The notes under the pieces are model-generated. The model searched no databases and was not told the origin of the DNA. It worked only from the letters and a program-made list of their open reading frames with translations. Positions 44,591 to 53,943 of a DNA stretch of 64,000 nt are shown here, in pieces. The stretch lies in contig CAJPFK010000015.1 of the NCBI GenBank assembly GCA_905339275.1, forward strand, positions 62,001 through 126,000. The letters run 5' to 3'. Source of the stretch: Methylophilaceae bacterium. Lineage in GTDB: Bacteria; Pseudomonadota; Gammaproteobacteria; Burkholderiales; Methylophilaceae. How positions within the stretch are numbered: position 1 is the first letter of the stretch; the number at the start of each line of letters is the position of its first letter. A program made the translations under genes and the position numbers.

Positions 44591-46675
44591 TTGCGAACTG
44601 TCAAATTGAGTCCCGAATATTTCGTTAACCGCGAGCTGGGTATTCTCGCGTTCAATCGCCGTGTCCTTGCCCAAGCCGAAGATGATCGCGTTCCCTTGCT
44701 GGAACGCCTCAAGTTCCTATGCATTTTCAGTAGCAACATGGATGAATTCTTTGAGGTACGGGTTGCCGGCCTCAAGGAACAAATTCGTTTCAACGACATC
44801 TCCGTCGGTCCTGATGGCTTGCTGCCGAAACAGGTTTTCGCCAAAGTCAGTGCGGAGGCCCATGCGCTCGTCGACCACCAGTACAAGATTCTGAACGATG
44901 TCGTCCTGCCGCGCCTGGCTGAGCAGGATATCAAGTTCCTGCGGCGCGGGCATTGGAACGAAACCCAAAGCGAGTGGATACGACAGTATTTCTTCAGGGA
45001 ACTGATGCCGATTCTGACGCCGATCGGCCTCGACCCTGCCCACCCTTTCCCGCGAGTGTTGAACAAGAGCCTGAACTTTGCCGTTGAACTGGAAGGCAAG
45101 GATGCTTTCGGCCGCAATTCCGGCGTTGCCGTGGTGCAAGCGCCCCGCGCACTGCCTCGCGTCATTCGCATGCCGACCGAGATTGCCGGTTGCGAATACG
45201 GTTTTGTCTTTCTGTCCTCCATTCTTCACGCCCATGTCAATGAACTGTTTTCCGGCATGCAGGTAAAAGGTTGCTACCAGTTCCGCGCCACTCGCGACAG
45301 CGATCTGACGGTGGATGATGAGGATGTGAAGGATTTACGGGTTGCCTTGCAGGGCGAGTTATCCCATCGCCAGTACGGCGATGGCGTGCGCCTGGAAGTG
45401 GCGGATAACTGTCCGGATGAAATGTCGTCGTTTCTGCTCGGGCAATTCGGTCTGGGCCAAGAGGATCTGTATAAGGTAAACGGCCTTGTCAACCTGGTAC
45501 GCTTGATGCAGATACCGGATTCGGTTGACCGGCCAGACCTGCAATTCAACCGCTACAGCGCCGGCGCTCCGAAGGAACTCGGCAAGGACCCGGATATATT
45601 CAAGGTGATTCGCAGGGGCGATATCCTGCTGCATCACCCCTACCAGTCCTTCAACCCGGTGGTGGAATTCATCAAACAGGCCTCTGAAGACCCGAACGTA
45701 CTGGCGATCAAGCAAACCTTCTATCGCACCAGCGCCGACTCCACCCTGATGATGTCGCTGATCGAAGCGGCCAAGCGCGGCAAGGAAGTCACGGTTGTAG
45801 TCGAACTGATGGCGCGTTTCGATGAGGAGGCCAATATCAATTGGGCGGCCAAGCTGGAAAATGCCGGCGCGCATGTAGTGTATGGCGTAGTCGGCCACAA
45901 GACCCATGCCAAGATGGCCATGGTAGTGCGCCGTGAAGATGACAAATTGCGCCGCTATGTCCACCTTTCGACTGGCAACTATCACCAGCGCACCGCCAGG
46001 CTTTATACGGATTTCGGGCTTCTGACCTGCCATGAGGAGATTTGCGAAGACGTCAACGACGTATTTGCGCAACTCACCGGCCTGGGTAAAGCGACAAAGT
46101 TGCGCCACCTCTGGCAATCGCCTTTTACATTACACAGCAAACTCATCAAGGCGATCAACTATGAAGCCGAAATAGCAAAGGCCGGCAAGAAAGCACGCAT
46201 CATCGCCAAGATGAATGCACTGCTGGATGCCGACATCATTCGCGCCTTGTACGATGCCTCTGCCGCCGGCGTAAAGATAGACTTGGTCGTGCGCGGCGTT
46301 TGTGCGCTGAAACCCGGCATTCCAGGCGTTTCCGAAAACATCAGCGTACGTTCGATTGTCGGCCGCTTCCTGGAACATACCCGCATTTTCTACTTCTATA
46401 ACAACAACGAAGAAAACGTTTATCTGGCCAGTGCAGACTGGATGTACCGCAACTTCTTCCGCCGTATCGAGGTCTGTTTCCCGCTACTCGATGGCAAGGT
46501 CAAGAAGCGCGTCATCAAGGAAGGCCTGGAGCCTTACCTGAAAGACAATCTCAATGCCTGGGAAATGCTGCCGGACAGCAGTTATCGCCGCCGCCCCGCG
46601 CGTCGCGGCTCTGAATTCTCGGCACAACAACACCTGATGGCCGAATTGGGACAGGACTTGCTGACAGAGCTTTAG
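44591..46675 (+). CDS. ppk1: Polyphosphate kinase
   Basis: A 694-residue enzyme that polymerises the gamma phosphate of ATP into polyphosphate. N-terminal SPEYFVNRELGILAFNRRVL, FSNMDEFFEVRV (here SSNMDEFFEVRVAGL), HHPYQSFNPVVEFI, KQTFYRTSADS and YVHLSTGNYHQRTARLYTDF, which holds the active-site His region, are all present. The TTG at 44591 has GAGG upstream; a second TTG at 44606 would fit a very short leader if the -10 at 44574 is real. Convergent with ppx, overlapping its end by 4 bp. Confidence 0.96.
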   Translation: MRTVKLSPEYFVNRELGILAFNRRVLAQAEDDRVPLLERLKFLCIFSSNMDEFFEVRVAGLKEQIRFNDISVGPDGLLPKQVFAKVSAEAHALVDHQYKILNDVVLPRLAEQDIKFLRRGHWNETQSEWIRQYFFRELMPILTPIGLDPAHPFPRVLNKSLNFAVELEGKDAFGRNSGVAVVQAPRALPRVIRMPTEIAGCEYGFVFLSSILHAHVNELFSGMQVKGCYQFRATRDSDLTVDDEDVKDLRVALQGELSHRQYGDGVRLEVADNCPDEMSSFLLGQFGLGQEDLYKVNGLVNLVRLMQIPDSVDRPDLQFNRYSAGAPKELGKDPDIFKVIRRGDILLHHPYQSFNPVVEFIKQASEDPNVLAIKQTFYRTSADSTLMMSLIEAAKRGKEVTVVVELMARFDEEANINWAAKLENAGAHVVYGVVGHKTHAKMAMVVRREDDKLRRYVHLSTGNYHQRTARLYTDFGLLTCHEEICEDVNDVFAQLTGLGKATKLRHLWQSPFTLHSKLIKAINYEAEIAKAGKKARIIAKMNALLDADIIRALYDASAAGVKIDLVVRGVCALKPGIPGVSENISVRSIVGRFLEHTRIFYFYNNNEENVYLASADWMYRNFFRRIEVCFPLLDGKVKKRVIKEGLEPYLKDNLNAWEMLPDSSYRRRPARRGSEFSAQQHLMAELGQDLLTEL

Positions 46676-48201
46676 TCCAGATCGCTGACCTGTTTGAGCG
46701 TAAGCAAAATGCCGACTTCCTGCCAATAGTCAATTTCATTGCGCAGTGCCGACTCGGTCAGTGGATTAAGCGCCAGCCAGTTTTCCGGGACCTCAAGCTG
46801 GAACTCGTTTTTGACCCAGAAAAGATTGAGCTGGGGGACATCGTCGTCCAGACGCTTACGGTTCAGCAATATTGCCAGCCTGAAAATCAGCACCAGCAAA
46901 CAACGATCCTCCTCGAAGGCAGGCATCGAGAGCTTGGTGAGGGATCGGCGCTGCGCTCTCACCAGCAATCCCAGCGTCTGCTGCTCCATCTTCGAGAAGC
47001 CGGGCATATCGGCATTCTCAACAATATAGGCAGAGTGCTTGTGATAGCCGCTGTGGGCGATGGAGATGCCGATTTCATGCAACTTGGCCGCCCAGCCCAG
47101 ATAATGCATGGCCGCTTCTTCATTCATCCTGAACTTATAGCTCACCTGCGCCAGAAGCTGTAAAGCCAGCAGCTCGACCCGTTTTGCCTGCGCGCGATCA
47201 ACATGATAACGGCGCATGAAACTTCTGACCGTCGCCTCACGGATATCGTGATGTTGCATACGGCCCAGCAACTCATACAGCACCCCTTCACGCAACGCGC
47301 TACTGGCCGTGGTCATCTGCTCTATATCCAATTCATTGAAAGCCGCTCGCATGATGCAGAGCCCGCCCGGCAACACGACCGCACGGTCTGCACTCAGGCC
47401 ATCCAGCTGGATTTTCTTCGTGTCCCTGGTCTTGAGCAGCGCTTCGCGCAAGGCTGCGAGGCCGTCCCTGGTAATGGAACCGTCACTCATGTTATTGAGG
47501 CGCATGATTTCACCCAGGGCGCGTGCCGTGCCTGAAGAACCCACCGCTTCCTGCCAGCGGCCGGCCATGAAATGCGCACGTATGGCCTGTATCTCTTCCG
47601 CGGCGGCAAGCTCGGCTTTTTTCAGGTTCTCTTCGGTAATTTTCCCCTCGGGGAAAAACTTGCGGCTGTAGCTGACGCAGCCCATGTACAGGCTTTCCAT
47701 CTCGATCGGTTCCAGCCCCTCGCCGATGATAAATTCCGTGGAACCGCCGCCAATATCGATGACCAGCCGCTTGTGGCTCACCGCAGGCAGGCTGTGGCTG
47801 ACGCCGATGAAAATCATGCGGGCCTCTTCCCGCCCGGCAATGATTTCTATCGGACAGCCCAGCGCGGCCTGCGCTTCAGCCAGCAGTTCAGCAGAATTTT
47901 TGGCAACACGAAAGGTATTGGTGGCTACAGCGCGAATCGCCTCGGCAGGCAAGCCGCGCAAGCGTTCGCCAAAGCGCCTGAGACAATCGATCGCACGTTG
48001 CTGTGCAGCGGGATCGAGGTAGTTGTGCTTATCCAGGCCTGCGCCCAGGCGCACGACTTCACGCAGGGAGTCATGAAAAACCAGGCGCCCGTCAACGACG
48101 CGCGCCAGTTGCATTCTGAAGCTATTTGAGCCTAAATCTACGGCAGCAATTTCAGAGAAAGGCGGTTTCCTTGTAATCAATTCCCGCCTTAACCAAGACA
48201 A
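46672..48201 (-). CDS. ppx: Exopolyphosphatase (Ppx/GppA family)
   Basis: A 509-residue ASKHA-fold enzyme that trims polyphosphate. EIAAVDLGSNSFRMQLARVV is the phosphate-1 motif with LVIDIGGGSTEFIIGE as phosphate-2; a C-terminal HD-like domain (GWAAKLHEIGISIAHSGYHKHSAYIVENADMPGFS, near residues 375-410) is present. The start is uncertain: TTG at 48201 or a TTG eight codons later. It converges on ppk1 with a 4-bp overlap and lies downstream of phoU in the same direction. Confidence 0.93.
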   Translation of the reverse strand: MSWLRRELITRKPPFSEIAAVDLGSNSFRMQLARVVDGRLVFHDSLREVVRLGAGLDKHNYLDPAAQQRAIDCLRRFGERLRGLPAEAIRAVATNTFRVAKNSAELLAEAQAALGCPIEIIAGREEARMIFIGVSHSLPAVSHKRLVIDIGGGSTEFIIGEGLEPIEMESLYMGCVSYSRKFFPEGKITEENLKKAELAAAEEIQAIRAHFMAGRWQEAVGSSGTARALGEIMRLNNMSDGSITRDGLAALREALLKTRDTKKIQLDGLSADRAVVLPGGLCIMRAAFNELDIEQMTTASSALREGVLYELLGRMQHHDIREATVRSFMRRYHVDRAQAKRVELLALQLLAQVSYKFRMNEEAAMHYLGWAAKLHEIGISIAHSGYHKHSAYIVENADMPGFSKMEQQTLGLLVRAQRRSLTKLSMPAFEEDRCLLVLIFRLAILLNRKRLDDDVPQLNLFWVKNEFQLEVPENWLALNPLTESALRNEIDYWQEVGILLTLKQVSDLD

Positions 48202-48219
48202 AATATCAGTACATTCATG

Positions 48220-48921
48220 CTATTGCGTTTCACGCTCCATCTCTTCAACAGAGGTATGACGCACATCCTTGCCCTTCACCATATAAATCACATACTCGGC
48301 AATGTTCTTCGAATGGTCGCCAATACGCTCGATGGCCTTGGCGACAAACAGCACTTCAAGCGACATCGAGATGGTGCGCGGATCCTCCAGCATGAAAGTA
48401 ATCAACTGGCGCATCGCCACGCGGAACTGCTCGTCCACCTGCTCGTCCTGGCGCGCAACTTCAACCGTCTTGCTGACATCCAGGCGGGCAAAGGCATCCA
48501 GCGAAGTCCGCAGCATCTCGCGCACTAGGCTGACCATGGCCTTGATTTCAGCAAAACGCGGCGTAAACATGCGATCCGATTCGAAAATCTTCTGCGCTAC
48601 ACGGGCAATCTTGGTTGCCTCGTCACCAATACGCTCCAGGTCGGTAATGGTCTTGACGATCATCATGATCATGCGCAAATCGCCGGCAGCCGGCTGACGG
48701 CGGGCGATAATGTGGCTGCAGTCCTCGTCGACCTGCACTTCCAGCGCATTCACGCGGTGATCGTTCTTGATGACGCTCTCAGCCAACGTCGGGTTGGTGG
48801 TAACCAGTGCCTCGAGGGCGTTGACGATCTGCTGCTCGACCAGGCCTCCCATTTCAAGAACCTTGGCACGGACGGCTTCCAGTTCCGCATCGTATTGCTT
48901 ATAGGTATGTTCAAATTGCAT
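48220..48921 (-). CDS. phoU: Phosphate-signalling protein PhoU
   Basis: A 233-residue helical protein with the two PhoU repeats: LEAVRAKVLEMGGLVEQQIVNALEAL and CSHIIARRQPAAGDLRMIMMIVKTITDLERIGDEA, then the second copy ending ERIGDHSKNIAEYVIYMVKG. PhoU links phosphate transport to the PhoR kinase. No pst transporter or phoBR is next to it, but a Pho box lies 60 bp upstream, and ppx follows 19 bp after it. Confidence 0.95.
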   Translation of the reverse strand: MQFEHTYKQYDAELEAVRAKVLEMGGLVEQQIVNALEALVTTNPTLAESVIKNDHRVNALEVQVDEDCSHIIARRQPAAGDLRMIMMIVKTITDLERIGDEATKIARVAQKIFESDRMFTPRFAEIKAMVSLVREMLRTSLDAFARLDVSKTVEVARQDEQVDEQFRVAMRQLITFMLEDPRTISMSLEVLFVAKAIERIGDHSKNIAEYVIYMVKGKDVRHTSVEEMERETQ

Positions 48922-48980
48922 GGAGTGATCCTCTGAAGTTTAAGCTTGGTATTTAGAACACCTTAGCCTAACGTCTGTTC

Positions 48981-48998
48981 GTGACAATTTTATGTCAA
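48981..48998 (-). promoter_or_regulatory. Pho box upstream of phoU
   Basis: On the - strand, TTGACATAAAATTGTCAC matches the PhoB consensus at all but about three positions and is close to the box in front of ppk1. It lies 60 bp before the phoU start. Confidence 0.75.
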
Positions 48999-49037
48999 TT
49001 CATCATGGCTGTACCAAACCAGCCTGGCCGCATCGAA

Positions 49038-49694
49038 TTATTTCTTGTAGGTTTTGACGCCATCCGCTGTCGCCAGCAGCAAAACATTCGCCGGACGCGC
49101 TGCGAACAAGCCATTGGTGACGACACCGACGATCTGGTTGATCCTGGCTTCCATCTCAACCGGATTCATGATGGTCAAGCCATGCACATCCAGAATGATA
49201 TTGCCATTGTCGGTCGTGAAGTCGCGCAATACCGGCTGCCCGCCCAGCTTGACCAGCTCTCGCGCCACATAGCTGCGCGCCATGGGCAATACTTCCACCG
49301 GCAGGGGGAATTTACCCAGAACAGGCACCAGCTTGGTTGCATCACAGATACAGATAAAGCTTTTCGCACAGGCCGCGACGATTTTTTCACGGGTCAAGGC
49401 CCCGCCCCCGCCCTTCAGCATGTGCATATTTTCGGTGATTTCATCCGCACCGTCGACATAGATCTCCATGCCATCGACGCTATTGAGGTCGAACACTTCA
49501 ATGCCATGATCGCGCAAGCGCCTGGCCGTCGCCTCAGAACTTGCCACAGCGCCATCAATCCTGTGCTTGACCTTGGCCAGCTCATCAATGAAGAAATTCG
49601 CGGTTGAGCCTGTGCCCACGCCGATGATACCATCCTTCACATACTCGACGGCTGCCCTGGCTACCTGCTGCTTTAACTCGTCCTGTGTTGCCAT
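49038..49694 (-). CDS. rpiA: Ribose-5-phosphate isomerase A
   Basis: A 218-residue enzyme of the pentose phosphate pathway. [23 protein letters not shown] within [35 protein letters not shown] (phosphate and active-site loop) and [12 protein letters not shown] are the family motifs. Length is standard. Divergent from ilvA. Confidence 0.96.
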   Translation of the reverse strand: MATQDELKQQVARAAVEYVKDGIIGVGTGSTANFFIDELAKVKHRIDGAVASSEATARRLRDHGIEVFDLNSVDGMEIYVDGADEITENMHMLKGGGGALTREKIVAACAKSFICICDATKLVPVLGKFPLPVEVLPMARSYVARELVKLGGQPVLRDFTTDNGNIILDVHGLTIMNPVEMEARINQIVGVVTNGLFAARPANVLLLATADGVKTYKK

Positions 49695-49791
49695 TTACTT
49701 TTATCCTTCTGTTTTCTTTATAATTCAGGTCTTAATCCAACCCTGAATAATACACCGCAGCTTGCATATTGAAAAATAACTGCGCCCACCG

Positions 49792-51303
49792 ATGAAAAAC
49801 GACTACCTCGACAAGATCAAAAATGCGCGCGTTTACGATGTCGCAGAGAAAACCCCGCTTGAATTCCAGCCGAACCTTTCGGCGCGTGTGAACAACCGTA
49901 TCCTGTTAAAGCGCGAAGATACGCAGCCGGTGTTTTCCTTCAAACTGCGCGGCGCCTACAACAAGATGGCCAACCTGCCGAAAGAGGCACTGGATAAGGG
50001 TGTCATTGCAGCTTCTGCGGGCAACCATGCGCAAGGCGTAGCGCTTTCTGCGCAAAAACTGGGATGCAGGGCGGTAATCGTCATGCCGACCACGACACCG
50101 CAAATCAAGGTGGATGCCGTGCAGAGCCGTGGCGCCGAAGTCGTCTTGTTTGGCGACTCCTATTCGGATGCTTATGTGCACGCCCTCGAACTGGAGAAAT
50201 CCGAGCACCTGACTTTTGTCCACCCCTATGACGACCCGGACGTCATCGCCGGCCAGGGTACGATTGCCATGGAGATTCTCGATGAACATCCCGAGCCGAT
50301 CGAGGCGATTTTCTGCTGTGTGGGCGGCGGCGGTTTAATCGCGGGCATTGCAGCGTATGTGAAAGCCTTGCGTCCGGAAATCAAGATCATCGGCGTTGAG
50401 GCGGTCGACGCCGACGCCATGACCCAGTCATTAAAAACCGGCAAACGCGTCATGCTCGACCAGGTTGGGCTGTTTGCCGACGGCGCTGCCGTGAAGCAGG
50501 TCGGCGTACATACGTTTGAACTGTGCCAGGCCTATGTCGATGAAATGATTGTGGTTGATAACGACGCCATCTGCGCCGCGATTAAAGACGTGTTCGAGGA
50601 TACGCGCTCGATCCTGGAACCCGCGGGTGCATTGTCCATCGCAGGCATCAAGGAATACATCAAGCGCCATCAGTTGGTGGGGAAAACACTCGTTGGCATC
50701 GCGTCCGGCGCCAATATGAATTTCGATCGCCTGCGCTTCATCGCCGAGCGCGCAGAGATCGGTGAGAAACGCGAAGCCGTGTTTGCCGTCACCATCCCTG
50801 AAAAGCCCGGGGCGTTCAAAGCCTTCTGCCGGTTATTGGGCAATCGCAGCATCACCGAATTCAATTACCGCTACTCCGACGCCAGGGAAGCCCACATCTT
50901 TGTCGGCATCGCGATTCATAACCGCGAAGAAGCTACACGGCTGGTTGAAATGCTCCAGGCACATGGTTTGCCCGCAACGGACCTTACCGACAATGAGGTC
51001 GCCAAGCTGCATCTGCGCCACTTGGTTGGCGGCCATGCGCCGCTGGCCAGGCATGAAGAGGTTTACCGTTTCGAGTTTCCGGAAAAACCCGGGGCGCTGA
51101 TGAAATTCCTTGACACCATGGGACATGACTGGAATATCAGCCTCTTCCATTACCGCAACCATGGCGCGGATTTCGGCCGCGTGCTGATAGGCATTCAGGT
51201 TCCCCCAGAGGAGAAAGCCGAGTTCGATGCGTTCCTGCAGACGCTGGGCTACCCTTACTGGGAAGAAACCAATAACCCGGCATATAAATTATTCCTGGGT
51301 TAA
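49792..51303 (+). CDS. ilvA: Threonine deaminase (biosynthetic)
   Basis: A 503-residue PLP enzyme converting threonine to 2-oxobutyrate for isoleucine. The PLP lysine is Lys51 in PVFSFKLRGAYNKM; AASAGNHAQGVALSAQ and the phosphate loop CVGGGGLIAGIAAYV follow. Two C-terminal ACT-like regulatory repeats begin with PEKPGAFKAFCRLLGN and PEKPGALMKFLDTMG, as in the feedback-regulated form. A clean terminator follows the stop. Confidence 0.96.
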   Translation: MKNDYLDKIKNARVYDVAEKTPLEFQPNLSARVNNRILLKREDTQPVFSFKLRGAYNKMANLPKEALDKGVIAASAGNHAQGVALSAQKLGCRAVIVMPTTTPQIKVDAVQSRGAEVVLFGDSYSDAYVHALELEKSEHLTFVHPYDDPDVIAGQGTIAMEILDEHPEPIEAIFCCVGGGGLIAGIAAYVKALRPEIKIIGVEAVDADAMTQSLKTGKRVMLDQVGLFADGAAVKQVGVHTFELCQAYVDEMIVVDNDAICAAIKDVFEDTRSILEPAGALSIAGIKEYIKRHQLVGKTLVGIASGANMNFDRLRFIAERAEIGEKREAVFAVTIPEKPGAFKAFCRLLGNRSITEFNYRYSDAREAHIFVGIAIHNREEATRLVEMLQAHGLPATDLTDNEVAKLHLRHLVGGHAPLARHEEVYRFEFPEKPGALMKFLDTMGHDWNISLFHYRNHGADFGRVLIGIQVPPEEKAEFDAFLQTLGYPYWEETNNPAYKLFLG

Positions 51304-51315
51304 TTTTGAAATATA

Positions 51316-51360
51316 TTGGCTGTATACAACCACCAATGTGGCTGTATACAGCCAATTTTT
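51316..51360 (+). terminator. Rho-independent terminator after ilvA
   Basis: TTGGCTGTATACA and TGTATACAGCCAA form a perfect 13-bp stem around a loop of about 14 bases, followed by a T-run. It begins 12 bp after the ilvA stop. Confidence 0.9.
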
Positions 51361-51604
51361 CTGCCCCATTCCCCATATGTTTTTATAAGCAATTGTTTAT
51401 TATATAAATATTTATCAAGAACAATTATTGCTTATTAATTCTCCAGTTCATTGCATCATGGTGCCATGATTAAAGTAGAAGATTGCATCGAAAGTAATTC
51501 CTGGGAACCTATGCAATCAGGTGTTGACCAATCAGTTCGCTTGTCCCTAAAGAAGTCAAATCCGATTTAACTAAAATTAAATAATCTATAAGGAGAAAGT
51601 CAGG
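51361..51604. other. AT-rich upstream region of the beta-propeller gene
   Basis: Non-coding and AT-rich from about 51380 to 51470; it presumably carries the promoter for the lipoprotein gene. No clear -35/-10 pair or operator could be chosen. AAGGAG (51592-51597) is the ribosome-binding site. Confidence 0.4.
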
Positions 51605-52744
51605 ATGAAATCCACCTACCTCGCAACGAGGATACGTACGAGTTTTCTATTAATCGCCTTCGCCGGCGCGCTCACCGCCTGTGGCGATAAAACCGGCGAA
51701 CAGTCTGCCGAAAGCGCCGTTGACCAAGCATCCACAGAAACCGCAACCAATGACCGCGGCATTGCCTATGTCTCCAATCAGGATGGCAACGTGACCATCA
51801 TTGACCTGAATACCATGGAAACCACCGGCAGCATCGATCCCAAAGGCAATGGCGTTCGTGGAATCGGCATCACGCCTGATGGAAAATTGCTTGTTACAGC
51901 CAACAAGGACGAAGGCAACATCTCGATTCTCGACACTGCAACCGGCCAGCTCATCCAGCATGTGGAAATTGGCAAAAATCCTGAATTCGTGCGCGTCGTC
52001 GGGGACACGGCATACGTTTCATTCGAACCCAGCTCCAAGGGCGGCCCACCACCAAAGCCGGGGGAGGCCGTACATGAAGAGGACGACGACGATGATGAGA
52101 TTGAAGAGCCTGCACGCATCGCCATCGTCGATCTCAAGCAAGGCAAAAAGCTGCGCGAAATCATTGGCGGCCCGGAAACAGAGGGCATCGAGTTCTCGCA
52201 CGACGGCACCAAGCTGATTATCACCAACGAAGCCGACAATACGGTCACCATCCACAACATCGAAACCGGCGAATTGGTCAAAACCATAGACACCAAGGAT
52301 ATCGGTATACGCCCACGCGGCATCAAGGCGGCACCCGACGGCTCCGCTTATGTCTCCACGCTGGAATTCGGCAATAATTTCCTTGTGCTGGACAGCGAAT
52401 TCAACGTGGTTCGTACCGTACCAACCGGTGAAGCGCCATATGGCATTGCCTATAACCGCGCAGGCGACCTGATTTATGTTGCCAGCGGCAAGGCAAAGAC
52501 ACTGGAAGTATTCAATGCCAAAACCTACGAGAAAGTAAAGGAAGTCGCCACGGGTGATCGCTGCTGGCATTTCACCTTCACACCGGACGACAAGGAAATC
52601 CTGCTTGCTTGCGGCCGTTCACATGAAGTATTGGTGATCGATACCGACAAGCTGGAAGTCACCAAGCGTATCGGAGACAAGGAATTGCCCTGGGGCGTAA
52701 TTGCTTATCCCAAATCAGTCGGCAGCCTGGACGCACCGCAATAA
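51605..52744 (+). CDS. YVTN-type beta-propeller lipoprotein
   Basis: A 379-residue exported protein. The lipobox is in FAGALTACGDK (lipidated Cys about residue 26). The remainder is a seven-blade-type propeller of repeated units such as AYVSNQDGNVTIIDLNTMETTG, LLVTANKDEGNISILDTATG and LIITNEADNTVTIHNIETG. An acidic insertion, HEEDDDDDEIEEP, follows a proline-rich stretch near residues 145-170. It resembles the YVTN propellers associated with PQQ-dependent oxidation, but no such dehydrogenase is nearby. Confidence 0.85.
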   Translation: MKSTYLATRIRTSFLLIAFAGALTACGDKTGEQSAESAVDQASTETATNDRGIAYVSNQDGNVTIIDLNTMETTGSIDPKGNGVRGIGITPDGKLLVTANKDEGNISILDTATGQLIQHVEIGKNPEFVRVVGDTAYVSFEPSSKGGPPPKPGEAVHEEDDDDDEIEEPARIAIVDLKQGKKLREIIGGPETEGIEFSHDGTKLIITNEADNTVTIHNIETGELVKTIDTKDIGIRPRGIKAAPDGSAYVSTLEFGNNFLVLDSEFNVVRTVPTGEAPYGIAYNRAGDLIYVASGKAKTLEVFNAKTYEKVKEVATGDRCWHFTFTPDDKEILLACGRSHEVLVIDTDKLEVTKRIGDKELPWGVIAYPKSVGSLDAPQ

Positions 52745-52762
52745 CTCCAGGTATCCAGCATG

Positions 52763-52790
52763 AAAAAGCCTGCTTATGCAGGCTTTTTTA
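52763..52790. terminator. Bidirectional terminator
   Basis: AAAAAGCCTGC and GCAGGCTTTTT form a hairpin with a TTAT loop between convergent genes; A- and T-runs allow use on both strands. Confidence 0.92.
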
Positions 52791-52804
52791 TTTTATAGGG
52801 CAAC

Positions 52805-53263
52805 CTATTCCAGCAATCGCATGATGAATTCCCACTCCCGCGGATCAACAGGCGTGATGGAGAGACGATTACCGCGTTGCAGTATCCGCATTGTCTCCAG
52901 TTCGGGATAACGCCTTAATTCCTGCAGGCTGAGCAATCTGGTTTTACGTACCAATTTGACATCGACATTGACCCAGCGCGGATTTTCGGAAGTGGATTTG
53001 GGGTCATAATATTTATGGCCTTCAATGAACTGCAGCCGATCCGGATAAGCCAGTTTACTGACCTCGACAATACCGACAATGCCGGGCACATCGCAATTCG
53101 AGTGGTAGAAGAATGCCAGGTCGCCCAGCTTCATCTGGTCCCGCATGAAATTGCGCGCCTGGTAATTGCGCACGCCATACCAGTCGACAGACTGATTGGG
53201 GAAAGTTGCGAGGTCATCTATCGACACATCTGAAGGTTCTGATTTCATTAGCCAGTAACGCAT
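52805..53263 (-). CDS. EVE domain protein
   Basis: A 152-residue protein: MRYWLMKSEPSDVSIDDLA, VDWYGVRNYQARNFMRDQMKLGDLAFFYHSNCDVPGIVGIVEVSKLAYPD and DVKLVRKTRLLSLQELR are the EVE (PUA-like) family pattern. These proteins bind modified bases in DNA or RNA; the physiological role in bacteria is unsettled. The methionine at 53263 is preferred because it starts the conserved sequence. Confidence 0.93.
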   Translation of the reverse strand: MRYWLMKSEPSDVSIDDLATFPNQSVDWYGVRNYQARNFMRDQMKLGDLAFFYHSNCDVPGIVGIVEVSKLAYPDRLQFIEGHKYYDPKSTSENPRWVNVDVKLVRKTRLLSLQELRRYPELETMRILQRGNRLSITPVDPREWEFIMRLLE

Positions 53264-53353
53264 AAAATTAATCCTGTTGTTATTTCTCAAACGAGCCCGG
53301 ATGTACGTATCATAGCGTATTACCCCATCAAACTCCCTAGCGAGAACACCATC

Positions 53354-53713
53354 ATGGCACGCAATGTTTTAGGCACGACATTACAGGCTTGCAGCCTTGA
53401 CCCGCTTACCGGCTTCACCAGAAACGGCTGCTGCGAAACCGGCCCGGAAGACAGGGGCAGCCATACTGTCTGCGCGCAAGTGACCGAGGAGTTTCTCGCA
53501 TTCTCTATCGTGCGCGGTAACGACCTGAGCACGCCACGGCCTGAATTCGGTTTTGAAGGATTGAAACCCGGTGATCGCTGGTGTTTGTGTGCGGCGCGCT
53601 GGATGGAAGCTGCGGAAGCCGGCATGGCGCCGCCGGTGATTCTCGAGTCAACACATGAAAACGCGCTGGAGATAGTCAGCCTGGCCGACTTGAAATACCA
53701 CGCATTGAGATAA
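53354..53713 (+). CDS. DUF2237 family protein
   Basis: A 119-residue protein: ARNVLGTTLQACSLDPLTGFTRNGCCETGPEDRGSHTVCAQVT and FEGLKPGDRWCLCAARWMEA are the conserved DUF2237 stretches, with several cysteines. Function unknown. Its stop touches the 3' end of the convergent 6S RNA gene. Confidence 0.93.
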   Translation: MARNVLGTTLQACSLDPLTGFTRNGCCETGPEDRGSHTVCAQVTEEFLAFSIVRGNDLSTPRPEFGFEGLKPGDRWCLCAARWMEAAEAGMAPPVILESTHENALEIVSLADLKYHALR

Positions 53714-53893
53714 GATGTCCCTGCGGCATTGCCCAGGCCAGCATCCTGAACCAAAGGTTCAAGTGGTAACAGTCTTAAGCGCTTCAGGTACACCCACAGA
53801 TTTGGAGCGCGCACACGGCAACTTAATAGACCGAAACCGATGCAAAAGACTAGTTCAAGGAATATATAACCTGAACAACACCGCAGGGAGCAA
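53714..53893 (-). ncRNA. ssrS: 6S RNA
   Basis: On the - strand, CCCTGCGG near the 5' end pairs with CCGCAGGG near the 3' end to close a rod of about 180 bases. The 3' half contains ACTTGAACCTTTGGTTCAGG followed by GCTGGCCTGGGCAATGCC, parallel to the conserved region of E. coli 6S. It lies directly downstream of zapA, the normal location. 6S RNA binds sigma-70 RNA polymerase in stationary phase. A 69-codon frame read on the opposite strand here is not a gene. Confidence 0.88.
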
Positions 53894-53943
53894 ACTGATG
53901 GCCCAGTCTAGAATCGATTTATGACCGGCCGATGAAAACTGGA

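Noticed and set aside
53715-53924. 69-codon open frame after DUF2237
   Set aside because: The stretch is the 6S RNA gene on the other strand, with a closing stem and conserved 3' region.
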